Source: Ohtaekwangia kribbensis (GTDB lineage Bacteria; Bacteroidota; Bacteroidia; Cytophagales; Cyclobacteriaceae). From it: 64,000 bases of DNA. A program made the translations under genes and the position numbers. Position 1 is the stretch's first letter, and each line of letters begins with the position of its first letter. Positions 17,692-26,953 of the stretch are shown in pieces. The notes beneath the pieces were generated by a model. The model saw nothing but the letters and a program-made list of their open reading frames with translations, was not told where the DNA came from and did not search any database. The stretch covers positions 62,001 through 126,000 of the forward strand of contig NZ_JBHTKA010000008.1 of assembly GCF_042676245.1 (NCBI RefSeq), given 5' to 3'.

Positions 17692-18930
17692 ATGCCGAGA
17701 TTAACACAAGTTCTGATAGCAGGAGCGCTTCTGCTGGTACAAGGTAGTCTTTACGCTCAAAATATATTCAGCTCACCTTACTCTGTATATGGTGTAGGCA
17801 TGATCAACAACAGAACTTCTTCGCTAAACAGAAGTATGGGTGGTGTTGGTATTGCCGTGCAGGATGATTACAACCTTAACCCGGTTAATCCGGCTTCGTA
17901 CGGAGCCATCTCGTCACCGATCACGCATATATATGAGATTGGTTTATATGTAGAGTCTAACCGATACCTCACTACATCAAAAGCAGAATCGAAATCTACA
18001 GGTGGTATTACCAACATTAATTACTGGTTCAAGTTTTCGAAGTGGTGGTCTGCTTCCGCAGGACTTGCTCCTTATAGTAGTGTGGGCTATAAAATAAATA
18101 CGCAGCGCGAACTCGGGGCGGCATCCAATGTAAATTATACGTACGATGGCAGCGGAAACCTGAATCAGCTTTACCTTGGCAATTCATTCAACGTAGTTAA
18201 AAACCTGTCACTCGGTGTTAACCTCTCCTATATATTCGGAAGCATTACTAAAAATGAAAGTATAGATATTCCAAGTCAGTCGAGTGTACTTACTTTCGAG
18301 AACCAGGTAGTGGCACGCAAGGTGCACGCTGACTTCGGCCTTCAATATCGCATCAACCTGAAGAATCGCGCGTTGGTAGTGGGACTTGTAGCTGATAACG
18401 GCATAAAGTTTAACGGCTCACAAAAAAGCACACTATACGATGAGAATGCCGACACACTCACCAGCGATAACGGTGACAAACTGAAGTATAAACTTCCTGC
18501 TTCATACGGTGTAGGACTCGCGCTGCATTCCAAACGATCCATCATTGCCGCCGATCTGAAATTTGAAAAATGGAGCTCGGCCAGTTTCTCTGACCAGGAA
18601 CTTACTTTTGAAGACTCATGGAAATTCGCCTTAGGATATTTATACAAGGGTAATCCCAATGCAGAATCGTACCTCGGCCTCGCTTCACTGCGTGCCGGTT
18701 TCTATACCCAGAACTATCCCATCAAACTGGATGGTACAAGTTTTCTAACGTGGGGTCTATCGGCCGGAGTATCATTGCCCGTGTTTGATGGCAAGTCTTC
18801 GATCAATCTCACCTATTCATACGACAGGCTCGGTACTACATCCAACAATCTTATCCTGCAAAACTCACAGAAGATTATGGTCGATGTGGTGATCCGCGAT
18901 CTCTGGGGCATCCGGAGAAAATTTGATTGA
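17692..18930 (+). CDS. FadL/OmpP1-like outer-membrane barrel protein
   Basis: Predicted outer-membrane protein of 412 residues. I place the start at ATG 17692 because a normal signal peptide begins there (MPRLTQVLIAGALLLVQG, cleavage near LYAQ); the open frame extends 24 codons further upstream without signal character. The mature N-terminus SSPYSVYGVGMI, RSMGGVGIAV and LNPVNPASYGAI is the conserved opening of FadL-type and related Bacteroidota barrels (the N-P-A box), and the rest alternates as short amphipathic strands. Substrate not predictable; hydrophobic ligand uptake or a structural role are both possible. Confidence 0.8.
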   Translation: MPRLTQVLIAGALLLVQGSLYAQNIFSSPYSVYGVGMINNRTSSLNRSMGGVGIAVQDDYNLNPVNPASYGAISSPITHIYEIGLYVESNRYLTTSKAESKSTGGITNINYWFKFSKWWSASAGLAPYSSVGYKINTQRELGAASNVNYTYDGSGNLNQLYLGNSFNVVKNLSLGVNLSYIFGSITKNESIDIPSQSSVLTFENQVVARKVHADFGLQYRINLKNRALVVGLVADNGIKFNGSQKSTLYDENADTLTSDNGDKLKYKLPASYGVGLALHSKRSIIAADLKFEKWSSASFSDQELTFEDSWKFALGYLYKGNPNAESYLGLASLRAGFYTQNYPIKLDGTSFLTWGLSAGVSLPVFDGKSSINLTYSYDRLGTTSNNLILQNSQKIMVDVVIRDLWGIRRKFD

Positions 18931-19092
18931 TGTAGTCTGATCAACGTATCGCGGCAATACAGGATTTTCAACCTGTAACTCCTAATCTATTTTCTTTATT
19001 AAACGATGCATGCCTGCACGTTCGCAGATTTTATGCGTGGTGGATTGTGCAGAACGTTTTATATTGGACTTTGTATAGCAATTCCTCAAAGC

Positions 19093-19590
19093 ATGAAAAC
19101 TCCCGAGTATTGGATCCGGCACCTTGAATTACTTCCTCATCCGGAAGGCGGGTTTTACAAGGAGACGTATCGCGCTTCAGAATCTGTTCCTGCCGCAGGA
19201 CTTCCCGCTCGCTTTGGTGCTTCACGAAATTTTTCCACTGCTATATATTTTCTGTTGCGCTCGCACGACAGGTCTTTGTTTCATCGGATAAAATCAGATG
19301 AGCTTTGGCACTATCATGCCGGCAGCAGCCTTACTATTTATATACTTACGGATTCGGGTGTTGTTACACGCACGCTGGGACCTGATATAGAAAACGGAGA
19401 ATCGCTGCAGGTAGTAGTGCCGGCCAATTGCTGGTTTGGTGCCAAAGTTGCAGCAGCGAATAGTTATACACTTTCCGGATGCACGGTTGCTCCCGGATTT
19501 GATTTTGCAGATTTTGAACTGGCCGACCGGCATACTTTACTTAAAACTTTTCCGGCCGCTGGTTCCATCATAGAACTACTGACGAATTAG
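19093..19590 (+). CDS. Cupin-fold DUF985 protein
   Basis: Cytoplasmic protein of 165 residues with a DUF985 (YML079w-like) cupin. The start at ATG 19093 (MKTPEYWIRHLELLPHPEGG) gives the family's usual N-terminus; the frame upstream to 19006 has no similarity. Key pieces are HPEGGFYKETYRA, the strand STAIYFLLRS, RIKSDELWHYHAG with potential metal ligands, and the closing CTVAPGFDFADFELAD. The enzymatic role of the family is unsettled. The next gene starts 5 bp downstream. Confidence 0.9.
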   Translation: MKTPEYWIRHLELLPHPEGGFYKETYRASESVPAAGLPARFGASRNFSTAIYFLLRSHDRSLFHRIKSDELWHYHAGSSLTIYILTDSGVVTRTLGPDIENGESLQVVVPANCWFGAKVAAANSYTLSGCTVAPGFDFADFELADRHTLLKTFPAAGSIIELLTN

Positions 19591-19595
19591 AATAC

Positions 19596-20261
19596 GTGCT
19601 GAACCGAATCATTTTCTTTGCGCTGTTTTTGGCAAATGTGGGTATAACGGCTCACGCACAGAAGCAACAGGTATATACCGGTATTATTGTAGACTCGGCT
19701 ACCTTTAGTCCGTTGCCATTTGTAACGGTGCGTATAAAAAATTCCATGCGCGGCACTTCTACCGATGTACAGGGTAATTTCAGCATTTCGGCGACCGAAC
19801 GCGATACACTTGTGTTTTCACTGGTAGGCTACCAGGCTATTGAGCAACCGTTGTGGAATTATGAATCGAGTATAATTCGCATGACAGAGAAAGGAATTAT
19901 GCTTGAGTCTGTAACGATCGAGTCGAAGGCGATCGGCTACGAGGGGATGTTTGATGATGAGAACGCAAAGCTTGCACGAAGAAAATTACCGTTCTACCTG
20001 TCGAAGTCCAAAAAGCAAAAACGCAAACTTACGTGGCTTCGCGAAGATAACATTCGTGCTAAAACGTATGTAGATGTGGTGATCAACAACCCCGAAACCA
20101 AATCGGGGCTAATGAAGAAATATAGCCTGACGGAAGATCAATACTATAAACTGCTCGGTGATTTCAATGCGCAGAACTATACCATTATGTACTACCTCAC
20201 CGCTGGTGAGCTCATGACGCTGATCAATAATTTCTACGAGAAAAATGCCGGTAAAAAATAA
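19596..20261 (+). CDS. Exported carboxypeptidase-regulatory-like domain protein
   Basis: Secreted protein of 221 residues. The start is GTG at 19596, 5 bp after the cupin stop, and gives a clean signal peptide (MLNRIIFFALFLANVGITAHAQ). Residues about 25-105 form the CarboxypepD_reg-like beta-sandwich usually seen at the N-terminus of TonB receptors: YTGIIVDSATFSPLPFVTVRI, GTSTDVQGNFSI and RDTLVFSLVGYQ. The remainder (about 115-221) is basic and helical with no recognisable barrel, so this is a stand-alone member and not a truncated receptor. Similar short proteins are common in Bacteroidota; function unknown. Confidence 0.82.
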   Translation: MLNRIIFFALFLANVGITAHAQKQQVYTGIIVDSATFSPLPFVTVRIKNSMRGTSTDVQGNFSISATERDTLVFSLVGYQAIEQPLWNYESSIIRMTEKGIMLESVTIESKAIGYEGMFDDENAKLARRKLPFYLSKSKKQKRKLTWLREDNIRAKTYVDVVINNPETKSGLMKKYSLTEDQYYKLLGDFNAQNYTIMYYLTAGELMTLINNFYEKNAGKK

Positions 20262-20283
20262 TTCCGGAAGAGAAATATAGTCT

Positions 20284-20841
20284 CTACTTTACCTTTCCTT
20301 CATCCAATCGTTTCAGCAGTTCAATTCCCTGTTCGAAATTTCCGAAACCTGCCGCTACATTAATGTGTCCGGCAGGGCCGATGCTTACCAGTTCACTTCC
20401 CCACGCGCTGGCAAAATGTTTTGCACGATCGTACGTAACATAGTAATCATCCGTGCTGGCTACTGCGATGGAAGGAAACGGAAGTTTATTTAACGGCATC
20501 GGCATAAAACCGGAAATACCGAGAGGATATGTATCGGCATCGGTATCGCTCGGAGCCACGAGCAATGCTCCTTTTATTTTACGATGGAAGCGCGCAGCCC
20601 AGAAGGCCACCGTGCAACACGCCAGACTGTGGCCGACCAGTAGCACCTCCGTTGTATTCAATTCTGAAATTTTCCGATCGATTGTTTCAATCCATTCGCT
20701 TTGAACGGGTGTATCCCAATCGCGTTGCTGCACGCGTATAAAATTATACTCCTTTTCCCACAGCGTTTGCCAATGTCCTTCTCCGGAATTTCCAAGTCCG
20801 GGCAGTATCAGTACAGTTGATTTAAAAGTATAGAGTGTCAC
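20284..20841 (-). CDS. RBBP9/YdeN family alpha/beta hydrolase
   Basis: Serine hydrolase of 185 residues, the normal size for the family. The opening TVLILPGLGNSGEGHWQ and the DW motif (QQRDWDTP) are hallmarks. The nucleophile is Ser72 in VGHSLAC, the acid is one of Asp131/Asp132 in ASTDDYYV, and His159 lies in GPAGHIN, completing the triad. Natural substrate unknown. It begins 4 bp after the stop of the NTF2-like gene, so the two are an operon. Confidence 0.92.
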   Translation of the reverse strand: MTLYTFKSTVLILPGLGNSGEGHWQTLWEKEYNFIRVQQRDWDTPVQSEWIETIDRKISELNTTEVLLVGHSLACCTVAFWAARFHRKIKGALLVAPSDTDADTYPLGISGFMPMPLNKLPFPSIAVASTDDYYVTYDRAKHFASAWGSELVSIGPAGHINVAAGFGNFEQGIELLKRLDEGKVK

Positions 20842-20845
20842 AGGT

Positions 20846-21289
20846 TTATTTGAAGTCTACATTACCATTTACGTATTTCACATTGTACTTAAAGCTGTCG
20901 ATGCGCCAGCCTTTATCCGTCAGCACACAATGCAGATCATAGCTTCCTACAAATTCGCGCGTGGTTCCCTGTGTTGCTGATTTTTTATAGTGCAGGGCGA
21001 TGGCGTAGCAGAAAACGGTCGCTTCGATTGCCTCAGCATGAAAGTTTACCAGGTAATTACCGGCCTGGTGATGCACAGCATCTATACCGGTAAATCCTGT
21101 CTTCCATATCTGGCATATATCTTTAGCCGGAATCTTTTTTCCTTCGCCTCCACCGACAGAAGCCATATCAAACCAAACCTGTTCGGTAAGCACTTCCTCC
21201 AGTAGTTTATCCCACCATTGGTAATCAGTATAAATAAATAATTTGGTGGCGACTTCTATTACTTCATCGCGTTTGCTTTTATTCTCCAT
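20846..21289 (-). CDS. NTF2-like (SnoaL-type) protein
   Basis: Small cytoplasmic protein of 147 residues with the cone-shaped NTF2 fold. Recognisable pieces are the N-terminal helices IEVATKLFIYTDYQWWDKLLEEVLTEQ, the strand GITAVHHQ-like segment (TGIDAVHHQAGNYLVNF), a central strand VFCYAIALHYKK and GSYDLHCVLTDKGWRIDSFKYNVKYV at the end. Such proteins are isomerases, hydrolases or simple binders; nothing here distinguishes them. First gene of a two-gene operon with the RBBP9-like hydrolase. Confidence 0.82.
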   Translation of the reverse strand: MENKSKRDEVIEVATKLFIYTDYQWWDKLLEEVLTEQVWFDMASVGGGEGKKIPAKDICQIWKTGFTGIDAVHHQAGNYLVNFHAEAIEATVFCYAIALHYKKSATQGTTREFVGSYDLHCVLTDKGWRIDSFKYNVKYVNGNVDFK

Positions 21290-21460
21290 AATGAAAGGGA
21301 TTTGGGATTATGAGTTCGAAAATATATAACGCCTGCATACTTTGAAAGGTTGTTGCCCGCAGATCGCACAGATTTTCGCAGAAAGATCCTTCAAGTCACT
21401 CAAGTAAAATCAAAAAATCAAACCGATAAAATTACAATCGGGAAGTCTGGTGATTCAGCA

Positions 21461-22336
21461 CTACTGTTCTTCGAGCACAAAGGTGCGGATATCGGGTACG
21501 TATAGATTAAAAAATCCTTTGCCACCTTCAACGTTGGAAGGATAATTAACGGGCTCGCTCAGGTATTCGATAAAACTGAAACGATTATCGAGGCGCAGCT
21601 TCATGAAATTATAATACTCTTCACTGATGTTTGAAAGAAATACCGCCACAGTATCGCCTGCATGAAAGTCACGTTGAAACGCACGAAAGGCTTCTCCATA
21701 CTTCGGACCGTCAAATTCTACATCATCCAGCAATCGCATGAACGAACGTGGGTTGAGTGCATCTTCAATCAACTCGGCACGCTCTATGTGCTGCACGTTC
21801 AACATATACCAGTTCTTCTCCATCGGGTCTGTCAGGGTATATATTACCTGCACCAGCGTATCATCGTATCCATCGAAATATAGTTCAGCCTCAATGTCAT
21901 CAAAGGAAATCATTGGTTTCACAGTGGTAGTTGCTCTCACTTCGCCCAACGTCTCACTAGCAACATGCAACGTATACTCCTCGCCCGCAGCGAACGGGAT
22001 AAATACACCACCGTATATACCACTGCCGAGTGCCGTAAGATTATAGGTTTGTTGTGTATTACTGATGGTAACAGTCGCATCTTCAACAGCAATCTGATCG
22101 AGCAGCTCCTGGGCATCACTATCTTCATTCGCGTCAAGCGCACCAAACGATTTGGTAAGCAGCACCACCAGCGATTGATCCGGTATAATTTGTGTGTTCA
22201 CCACAATCTGCGGCTGCACCACCGGTATACCCTCCACCTCCAGCGGTTCCGGTATACAAGCCGCCATAACAAAACAAACTGCCACTACCAGGTGCGCACT
22301 CAACAATTTTATATATATATTCCTTCTGGCAATCAT
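21461..22336 (-). CDS. DUF4249 lipoprotein, partner of the TonB receptor upstream
   Basis: Lipoprotein of 291 residues. A signal sequence with lipobox (VCFVMAAC, Cys about 27) is followed by the DUF4249 opening PQIVVNTQIIPDQSLVVLLTKSFG and by TVTISNTQQTYNLTALGSGIY and GEEYTLHV. DUF4249 genes commonly sit directly after a carboxypeptidase-regulatory TonB receptor in Bacteroidota, as here, and the product is thought to be its surface or periplasmic partner. The 61-bp spacer to the receptor stop consists wholly of a 7-bp tandem repeat that abuts this gene's ATG, so its translation could depend on repeat number. Confidence 0.87.
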   Translation of the reverse strand: MIARRNIYIKLLSAHLVVAVCFVMAACIPEPLEVEGIPVVQPQIVVNTQIIPDQSLVVLLTKSFGALDANEDSDAQELLDQIAVEDATVTISNTQQTYNLTALGSGIYGGVFIPFAAGEEYTLHVASETLGEVRATTTVKPMISFDDIEAELYFDGYDDTLVQVIYTLTDPMEKNWYMLNVQHIERAELIEDALNPRSFMRLLDDVEFDGPKYGEAFRAFQRDFHAGDTVAVFLSNISEEYYNFMKLRLDNRFSFIEYLSEPVNYPSNVEGGKGFFNLYVPDIRTFVLEEQ

Positions 22337-22339
22337 CTT

Positions 22340-22402
22340 ACTTCTTACTTCTTACTTCTTACTTCTTACTTCTTACTTCTTACTTCTTACTTCTTACTTC
22401 TA
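22340..22402. repeat. Heptanucleotide tandem repeat (ACTTCTT)9
   Basis: Nine consecutive copies of ACTTCTT (AAGAAGT on the coding strand), the last with one change that makes the receptor's stop codon, plus a partial copy at 22337-22339. It fills the complete gap between the receptor stop (22402-22400) and the DUF4249 start (22336). On the coding strand it is a purine-rich ladder directly before an ATG. Confidence 0.93.
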
Positions 22403-24682
22403 AAACCTAAACCCGTAACTCACAAACGGAATCAACCCAAACAATCCCGGCTGCTCGTAGCGCAGCGTATTGGTAGTCTCATCCTGTTCAATGGAAATTC
22501 CCACCGGGTTTGCCCGGTTATAGGCATTATATACTCCTGCAAACCATTGGTATTGAAATTTACGCTCGGGCTTGCCTCTGAATTTAACACCAAAATCAAG
22601 ACGATGTGTGTCGGCAAGTTTTACCTGGTTAATGCCCGAGTAAATCGGTACGAGATCAACACCGGTTAATGTTGGTGCGAGTGTAACATACTGTCCTATT
22701 ACAGGTGTAAAGCGCGATCCTGAAATATACTCCCACACCGCAGAAACGGCCCAGCGTTTACTGATCGCATATTGCATAACAATAGCACCGTTGTGTCTTC
22801 TGTCGTAACGCGAAGGGAATCGTTCGCCACCGTTGATCTCGTTATACTGTCGCCACGACCATGACAATGTATAGCTGATCCACCCGGTAAATTTACCCGC
22901 ATCCTTACGTATCAAAAATTCCAGACCATACGCGCTGCCCGAGCCTTGTATGAGTTTGGATTCAAAATCGTTATTCAAAAAAAGATTTGTTCCTTCTTCG
23001 TAGCCAATCAGGCTGTTCATTGATTTATAGTATGCTTCTACAGAGAGGAAAACGTTTTCCTTCGCAAGCGAACGCTGCCATGCCAATGCTAGCTGGTGCG
23101 AGGTTTGCGGACGAATGCTTGCTGTAACCGGATACCATATGTCGGTTGGTGATGTAACGGCAGAGTTCGAAATGCGGTGCATATACTGCACCATGCGCGA
23201 GTAACTGAACTTCAACGCTTCATCGTTGTTGATAGCATATCGTACTGAAACACGAGGCTCCGGGTAAAAGTATATTTTATCTTTTACTGCGGCCATAGAC
23301 GCACGCAGACCGGCATTGAACCGCCATCGCTCTGATACAGGCCACTCATATTGCGCGTGCAACGCCAGCTCGTTGGACAATCTGCCATCGGTAGCACTGC
23401 TCTCGAATAATTCTGCTATAGTGCCTTGTGAGTTTATAATGTTAGGACTCACCGCATGGCGTGTCCACTCGGCACCGCCTTTAAATATACCATGACCAAA
23501 GAGCGAATCTTTTTGCAGCAACACACGTGCGCCATAATCTTCTATATCTGATAACGCACGAAGTTCATTTTCTTCGAAGGCATTGCGAATGTTGTATTTA
23601 TACTCGGAGCGTATCAGGGAAACCGAACTATTCCAATTTTTTTTTAATCGATGATTCCATTGAAGCGATAAACTGGTATTCCCGGCTTCATATTCGGTCA
23701 GGAATCCGTCACCATCATTATCGCGATCACGAAACAACTCGAGCTCATCTACACCTCCGTAGTAACTCACTTCAATACGATCGCGACCGGAAGGTTTGAA
23801 TATTAATTTACCATTCAGATCATAGAAGTAATACGGAAGCTCTTCGTTACCAATGGCTTTTACAACCTGGTCTATATAGGTCCTGCGACCTGCTACCCAA
23901 AGACTAGCTTTATCTTTTACCAATGGTTGTTCAACAAATAAACGTGATGCAATTACCCCTATATCTCCGGATATACGGGTTTTGGTTGCAACGTTATCAA
24001 TCGTTTCAATATTAAGTATCGATGATAACCTTCCGCCAAACTCTGCCGGAAAACCTCCGTTGATCGCTTCCACTTTGTTCAGTATATCAGGATTGAACAC
24101 GGATAAAAATCCGAGCATGTGACTCGGGTTATAGATCGGTACATCATCGAGTAGTACAAGGTTCTGATCGGCTGCACCTCCTCGTACAAACAGATCGGAG
24201 CTACCTTCTACACCACGCACTGTACCGGGTAATAATTGCAGCGCTTTGATAACATCTGCCTCACCACCCAGCACCGGCAGCATGCGGATGTCTTCTTGTG
24301 TGAGTAAATATGTACTTGTTCGATTGGTTTGCAGCATGTCTTCCTGCGGATTGCGCTGCCCTATAATTTCGACTTCCCGCAGATGCCCTGTTGTAGCGTG
24401 AAGAGAGACCGAGAGCGTAGTATCGCGCTTTAACAAAAAAGTTTGCCGGTATATTTCATGACCTACAAAAGAAACAACGATGGTTTTCTTGCCGCGCGGC
24501 AGTGCTTTTGAAAACTTCCCATCATTTGAGGTTGCAATATTTACCGAGTCAGGGTAAATAAAGACATAAGCGGAGGGAAGACGCTCACCGGCCTGATCGC
24601 GCACCACACCCTTTAGTGTTACTGTCTGCGCCATGGCGCTGTGCATGCCAACGATCAGAAATATTCCAGCCAGCCGTCTCAT
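22400..24682 (-). CDS. TonB-dependent receptor with carboxypeptidase-regulatory domain (DUF4249-paired)
   Basis: Outer-membrane receptor of 760 residues. Start set at ATG 24682, where the signal peptide MRRLAGIFLIVGMHSAMAQ begins; the frame extends 12 codons upstream without need. Order: CarboxypepD_reg-like domain (about 20-105, TLKGVVRDQAGERLPSAYVF), plug (about 115-225) with LPVLGGEADVIKALQLLPG, LFVRGGAADQNLVLLDDVPI and GGFPAEFGGRLSSILNIET, then the barrel, ending in YGFRF with a C-terminal Phe. This plug type is the one usually paired with DUF4249, the next gene. A TPR-containing sensor kinase diverges from it and could regulate it. Substrate unknown. Confidence 0.92.
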   Translation of the reverse strand: MRRLAGIFLIVGMHSAMAQTVTLKGVVRDQAGERLPSAYVFIYPDSVNIATSNDGKFSKALPRGKKTIVVSFVGHEIYRQTFLLKRDTTLSVSLHATTGHLREVEIIGQRNPQEDMLQTNRTSTYLLTQEDIRMLPVLGGEADVIKALQLLPGTVRGVEGSSDLFVRGGAADQNLVLLDDVPIYNPSHMLGFLSVFNPDILNKVEAINGGFPAEFGGRLSSILNIETIDNVATKTRISGDIGVIASRLFVEQPLVKDKASLWVAGRRTYIDQVVKAIGNEELPYYFYDLNGKLIFKPSGRDRIEVSYYGGVDELELFRDRDNDGDGFLTEYEAGNTSLSLQWNHRLKKNWNSSVSLIRSEYKYNIRNAFEENELRALSDIEDYGARVLLQKDSLFGHGIFKGGAEWTRHAVSPNIINSQGTIAELFESSATDGRLSNELALHAQYEWPVSERWRFNAGLRASMAAVKDKIYFYPEPRVSVRYAINNDEALKFSYSRMVQYMHRISNSAVTSPTDIWYPVTASIRPQTSHQLALAWQRSLAKENVFLSVEAYYKSMNSLIGYEEGTNLFLNNDFESKLIQGSGSAYGLEFLIRKDAGKFTGWISYTLSWSWRQYNEINGGERFPSRYDRRHNGAIVMQYAISKRWAVSAVWEYISGSRFTPVIGQYVTLAPTLTGVDLVPIYSGINQVKLADTHRLDFGVKFRGKPERKFQYQWFAGVYNAYNRANPVGISIEQDETTNTLRYEQPGLFGLIPFVSYGFRF

Positions 24683-24868
24683 GATACAGTTGTCCCCAGG
24701 GAATTTAGTGAATAACAAAATAGTAAAACATAACGATACATGACCATGTTAATTTTGTTATTGATAAAAAAATGATTTTTACTGTATGTAAAAACCTACA
24801 TGCTTTTTTAGCAGCAATTGTGCTAATCCAAGTCTGGTAAAAGTCTTATTTTGAAGTTTTAAGTACGA

Positions 24869-26752
24869 ATGCGCTCCTCTCTCGTAATTTTATTGATGTT
24901 ACCGCTGGCAGGATCATTACCGGTATTGGCATTGGAAAAGAAAGACAGCATTCGTTTAGCCGGAGTAATTGATCTGGCAACGGATATTTACCTGTCTGAT
25001 CCTGACTCTGCTATAGCTCTCACCAATGCTGTAGTGGCTGAAAGTATACAGCGTAACGATTCGTACTTTCTGGCATCAGCCTATTATATTCTTTCCAAAG
25101 CCAGTTGGACAAAAGCCAATTACCGCCTCAGCACTGAGTATGGCTTCAAGGCTCTGAAGTTAACTGAAAATTCACCGTATATTCATTTGCAGGGATTATG
25201 CCTGCTGTCGCTTGCGAGAACGTCAATAGAACTTCGTGACTTTGAACAGGCTGATGCTTTTCTGAAACGTTCACGACAGCTTGCTACTACGAACCGTGAT
25301 ATGCAATTGCTGGCAGATACGTATCGCGAGCGATCGATGTTACTGTCGGAAAAAGGTGAGTACGACTCTGCACTTCATTTTGTAGATAACGGACTGGAGT
25401 TGTACCAGGACCTGCACGATACGCTTAGCATTAGCATACTCTATAGTCGCAAGGTAAAGATATACTATACGCTTCATGACTATAACAAAAGCATGGCCTA
25501 TAACCGGATCGCTCTGCACCTGGATAGTGTTGTGGGGAACAAACGTGCACTGGGCATATCTTTTTATTATGCTGCGCTGAATGCGAGTAAGCTAAATCAC
25601 CCCGACAGTGCTATCCGGTTTTTGAAAAAATCTATAGACTTCAGCAATTCCGTTTACAATCTTTCAAGTCTTATCAGGGCTCATACCTTACTGGCCGATA
25701 TTTATACCGACACGAATCAACCCGCATTGGCCGCCGAGCAACTTCGACTCGTAAGCCAGTATAAAGACAGTTTATACAATGCTGAAAAGAGTGGACAGAT
25801 ACAGGAGATGAAATCGCTTTACGAACTGGAGTCGAAAGACAGGACTATTGAAGAGCTCGGCAATAAAAATACACTACAGCAAAAACTCATCAGCAATCAG
25901 CGGTGGTTAACTATACTGCTGGCGATTGGTATCATTCTTCTCACAGCTTTTATCCTTATGCTTTCGCGGCTGCGTGGAATACAGACGCGCACCAATGTTA
26001 TACTGGAAGAAAAAAATAAAGCTATAGAACTACAGCGCGAAGAGATGCAGGCACAGGCAGAGTATCTGCATTACCTCAATCAGCTTAAGTCTAAATTATT
26101 CTCGGTGATCAGTCACGATCTGCGCGGCCCAATCGGCAACTTGCAATCATTGCTGGAGTTGGTGACACAAAAAGCATTGAATCACGAAGAGTTCATGATG
26201 ATATCGGATCGTGTAAAAGATAACCTGAAAGCCACGCAGCGCACGCTTGACAACCTGCTCAACTGGTCCCTCAGTCAGATGGAAGGTATACGTACCGAGC
26301 GAAAAGCACTTTACATCAGCGCATGTATCGATGAAGCCTGCAACCTGCTGGCAGATGTTGCTGCCCAGAAAAATGTTTCGATCGATAATGCCAGTCTAGC
26401 ATCCATCCAGGTGATGGCCGATCCTAATCAGGTGCAGTTAATCTTGCGTAATCTTATTCACAACGCAGTAAAGTTTTCAACTGTGGGAAGTCGTGTTGAA
26501 ATTTCGACTCTCCTTGTAGAAAGTTGTTGCCGCGTTACGGTTAAAGATTCGGGTATAGGAATGACACCGGAAGAGGTAAACATGATTCTGGCGCAGGAAC
26601 ATTTTACCAAGCGCGGCACGCAGGAAGAGAAAGGTACGGGCCTTGGTCTTTTACTCTGCAAAGAATTTATCAAACACAACGGAGGCGAACTCAGTATTAC
26701 CAGCAATCAATCGCAGGGGACAGAGATATCTTTTACACTAATGCTCGTATAG
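24869..26752 (+). CDS. TPR-containing sensor histidine kinase
   Basis: Hybrid-free kinase of 627 residues. A signal peptide is followed by about eight helical TPR-like repeats (about 30-320; for example ASAYYILSKASWTKANYR and YDSALHFVDNGLELYQ) in the periplasm, one membrane helix at 346-366, a coiled-coil linker and the kinase core: LFSVISHDLRGPIGNLQ with His416, QLILRNLIHNAVKFS, KDSGIGM and GTGLGLLLCKEF. This class is common in Bacteroidota and its TPR part is thought to sense protein partners. No response regulator gene is adjacent, so it is an orphan within the window. It diverges from the receptor/DUF4249 pair. Confidence 0.93.
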   Translation: MRSSLVILLMLPLAGSLPVLALEKKDSIRLAGVIDLATDIYLSDPDSAIALTNAVVAESIQRNDSYFLASAYYILSKASWTKANYRLSTEYGFKALKLTENSPYIHLQGLCLLSLARTSIELRDFEQADAFLKRSRQLATTNRDMQLLADTYRERSMLLSEKGEYDSALHFVDNGLELYQDLHDTLSISILYSRKVKIYYTLHDYNKSMAYNRIALHLDSVVGNKRALGISFYYAALNASKLNHPDSAIRFLKKSIDFSNSVYNLSSLIRAHTLLADIYTDTNQPALAAEQLRLVSQYKDSLYNAEKSGQIQEMKSLYELESKDRTIEELGNKNTLQQKLISNQRWLTILLAIGIILLTAFILMLSRLRGIQTRTNVILEEKNKAIELQREEMQAQAEYLHYLNQLKSKLFSVISHDLRGPIGNLQSLLELVTQKALNHEEFMMISDRVKDNLKATQRTLDNLLNWSLSQMEGIRTERKALYISACIDEACNLLADVAAQKNVSIDNASLASIQVMADPNQVQLILRNLIHNAVKFSTVGSRVEISTLLVESCCRVTVKDSGIGMTPEEVNMILAQEHFTKRGTQEEKGTGLGLLLCKEFIKHNGGELSITSNQSQGTEISFTLMLV

Positions 26753-26953
26753 TATTTTCAAAACGAACATTATACTTCCTCCATACGTTTTACGTTTAGT
26801 CTGGTGCTGTCTCAAGGGCATTAATTTTTCTAATCAAAGTTTAATCTATAACAAGCCTGTGTCGATTTGGCAGTTTTTAACTTTTGGCGCAAAGCTTGTT
26901 ACTTGCAGTAACATCAGAATTTCTGATAAACAACCTAAAAAACGAAACGAGAA

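Noticed and set aside
19596..20261. Truncated TonB receptor
   Set aside because: Its length and C-terminal basic helical domain are consistent, there is no frameshift and no barrel remnant downstream, so it is a complete short protein.
22340..22402. CRISPR-like direct repeats
   Set aside because: The unit is 7 bp with no spacers; this is a simple tandem repeat.
21965..22669. Open plus-strand frame of 234 codons over the DUF4249 and receptor genes
   Set aside because: It is antisense to two well-supported genes, has no recognisable domain, and its LLLTSYF repeats are only the 7-bp repeat read in frame.
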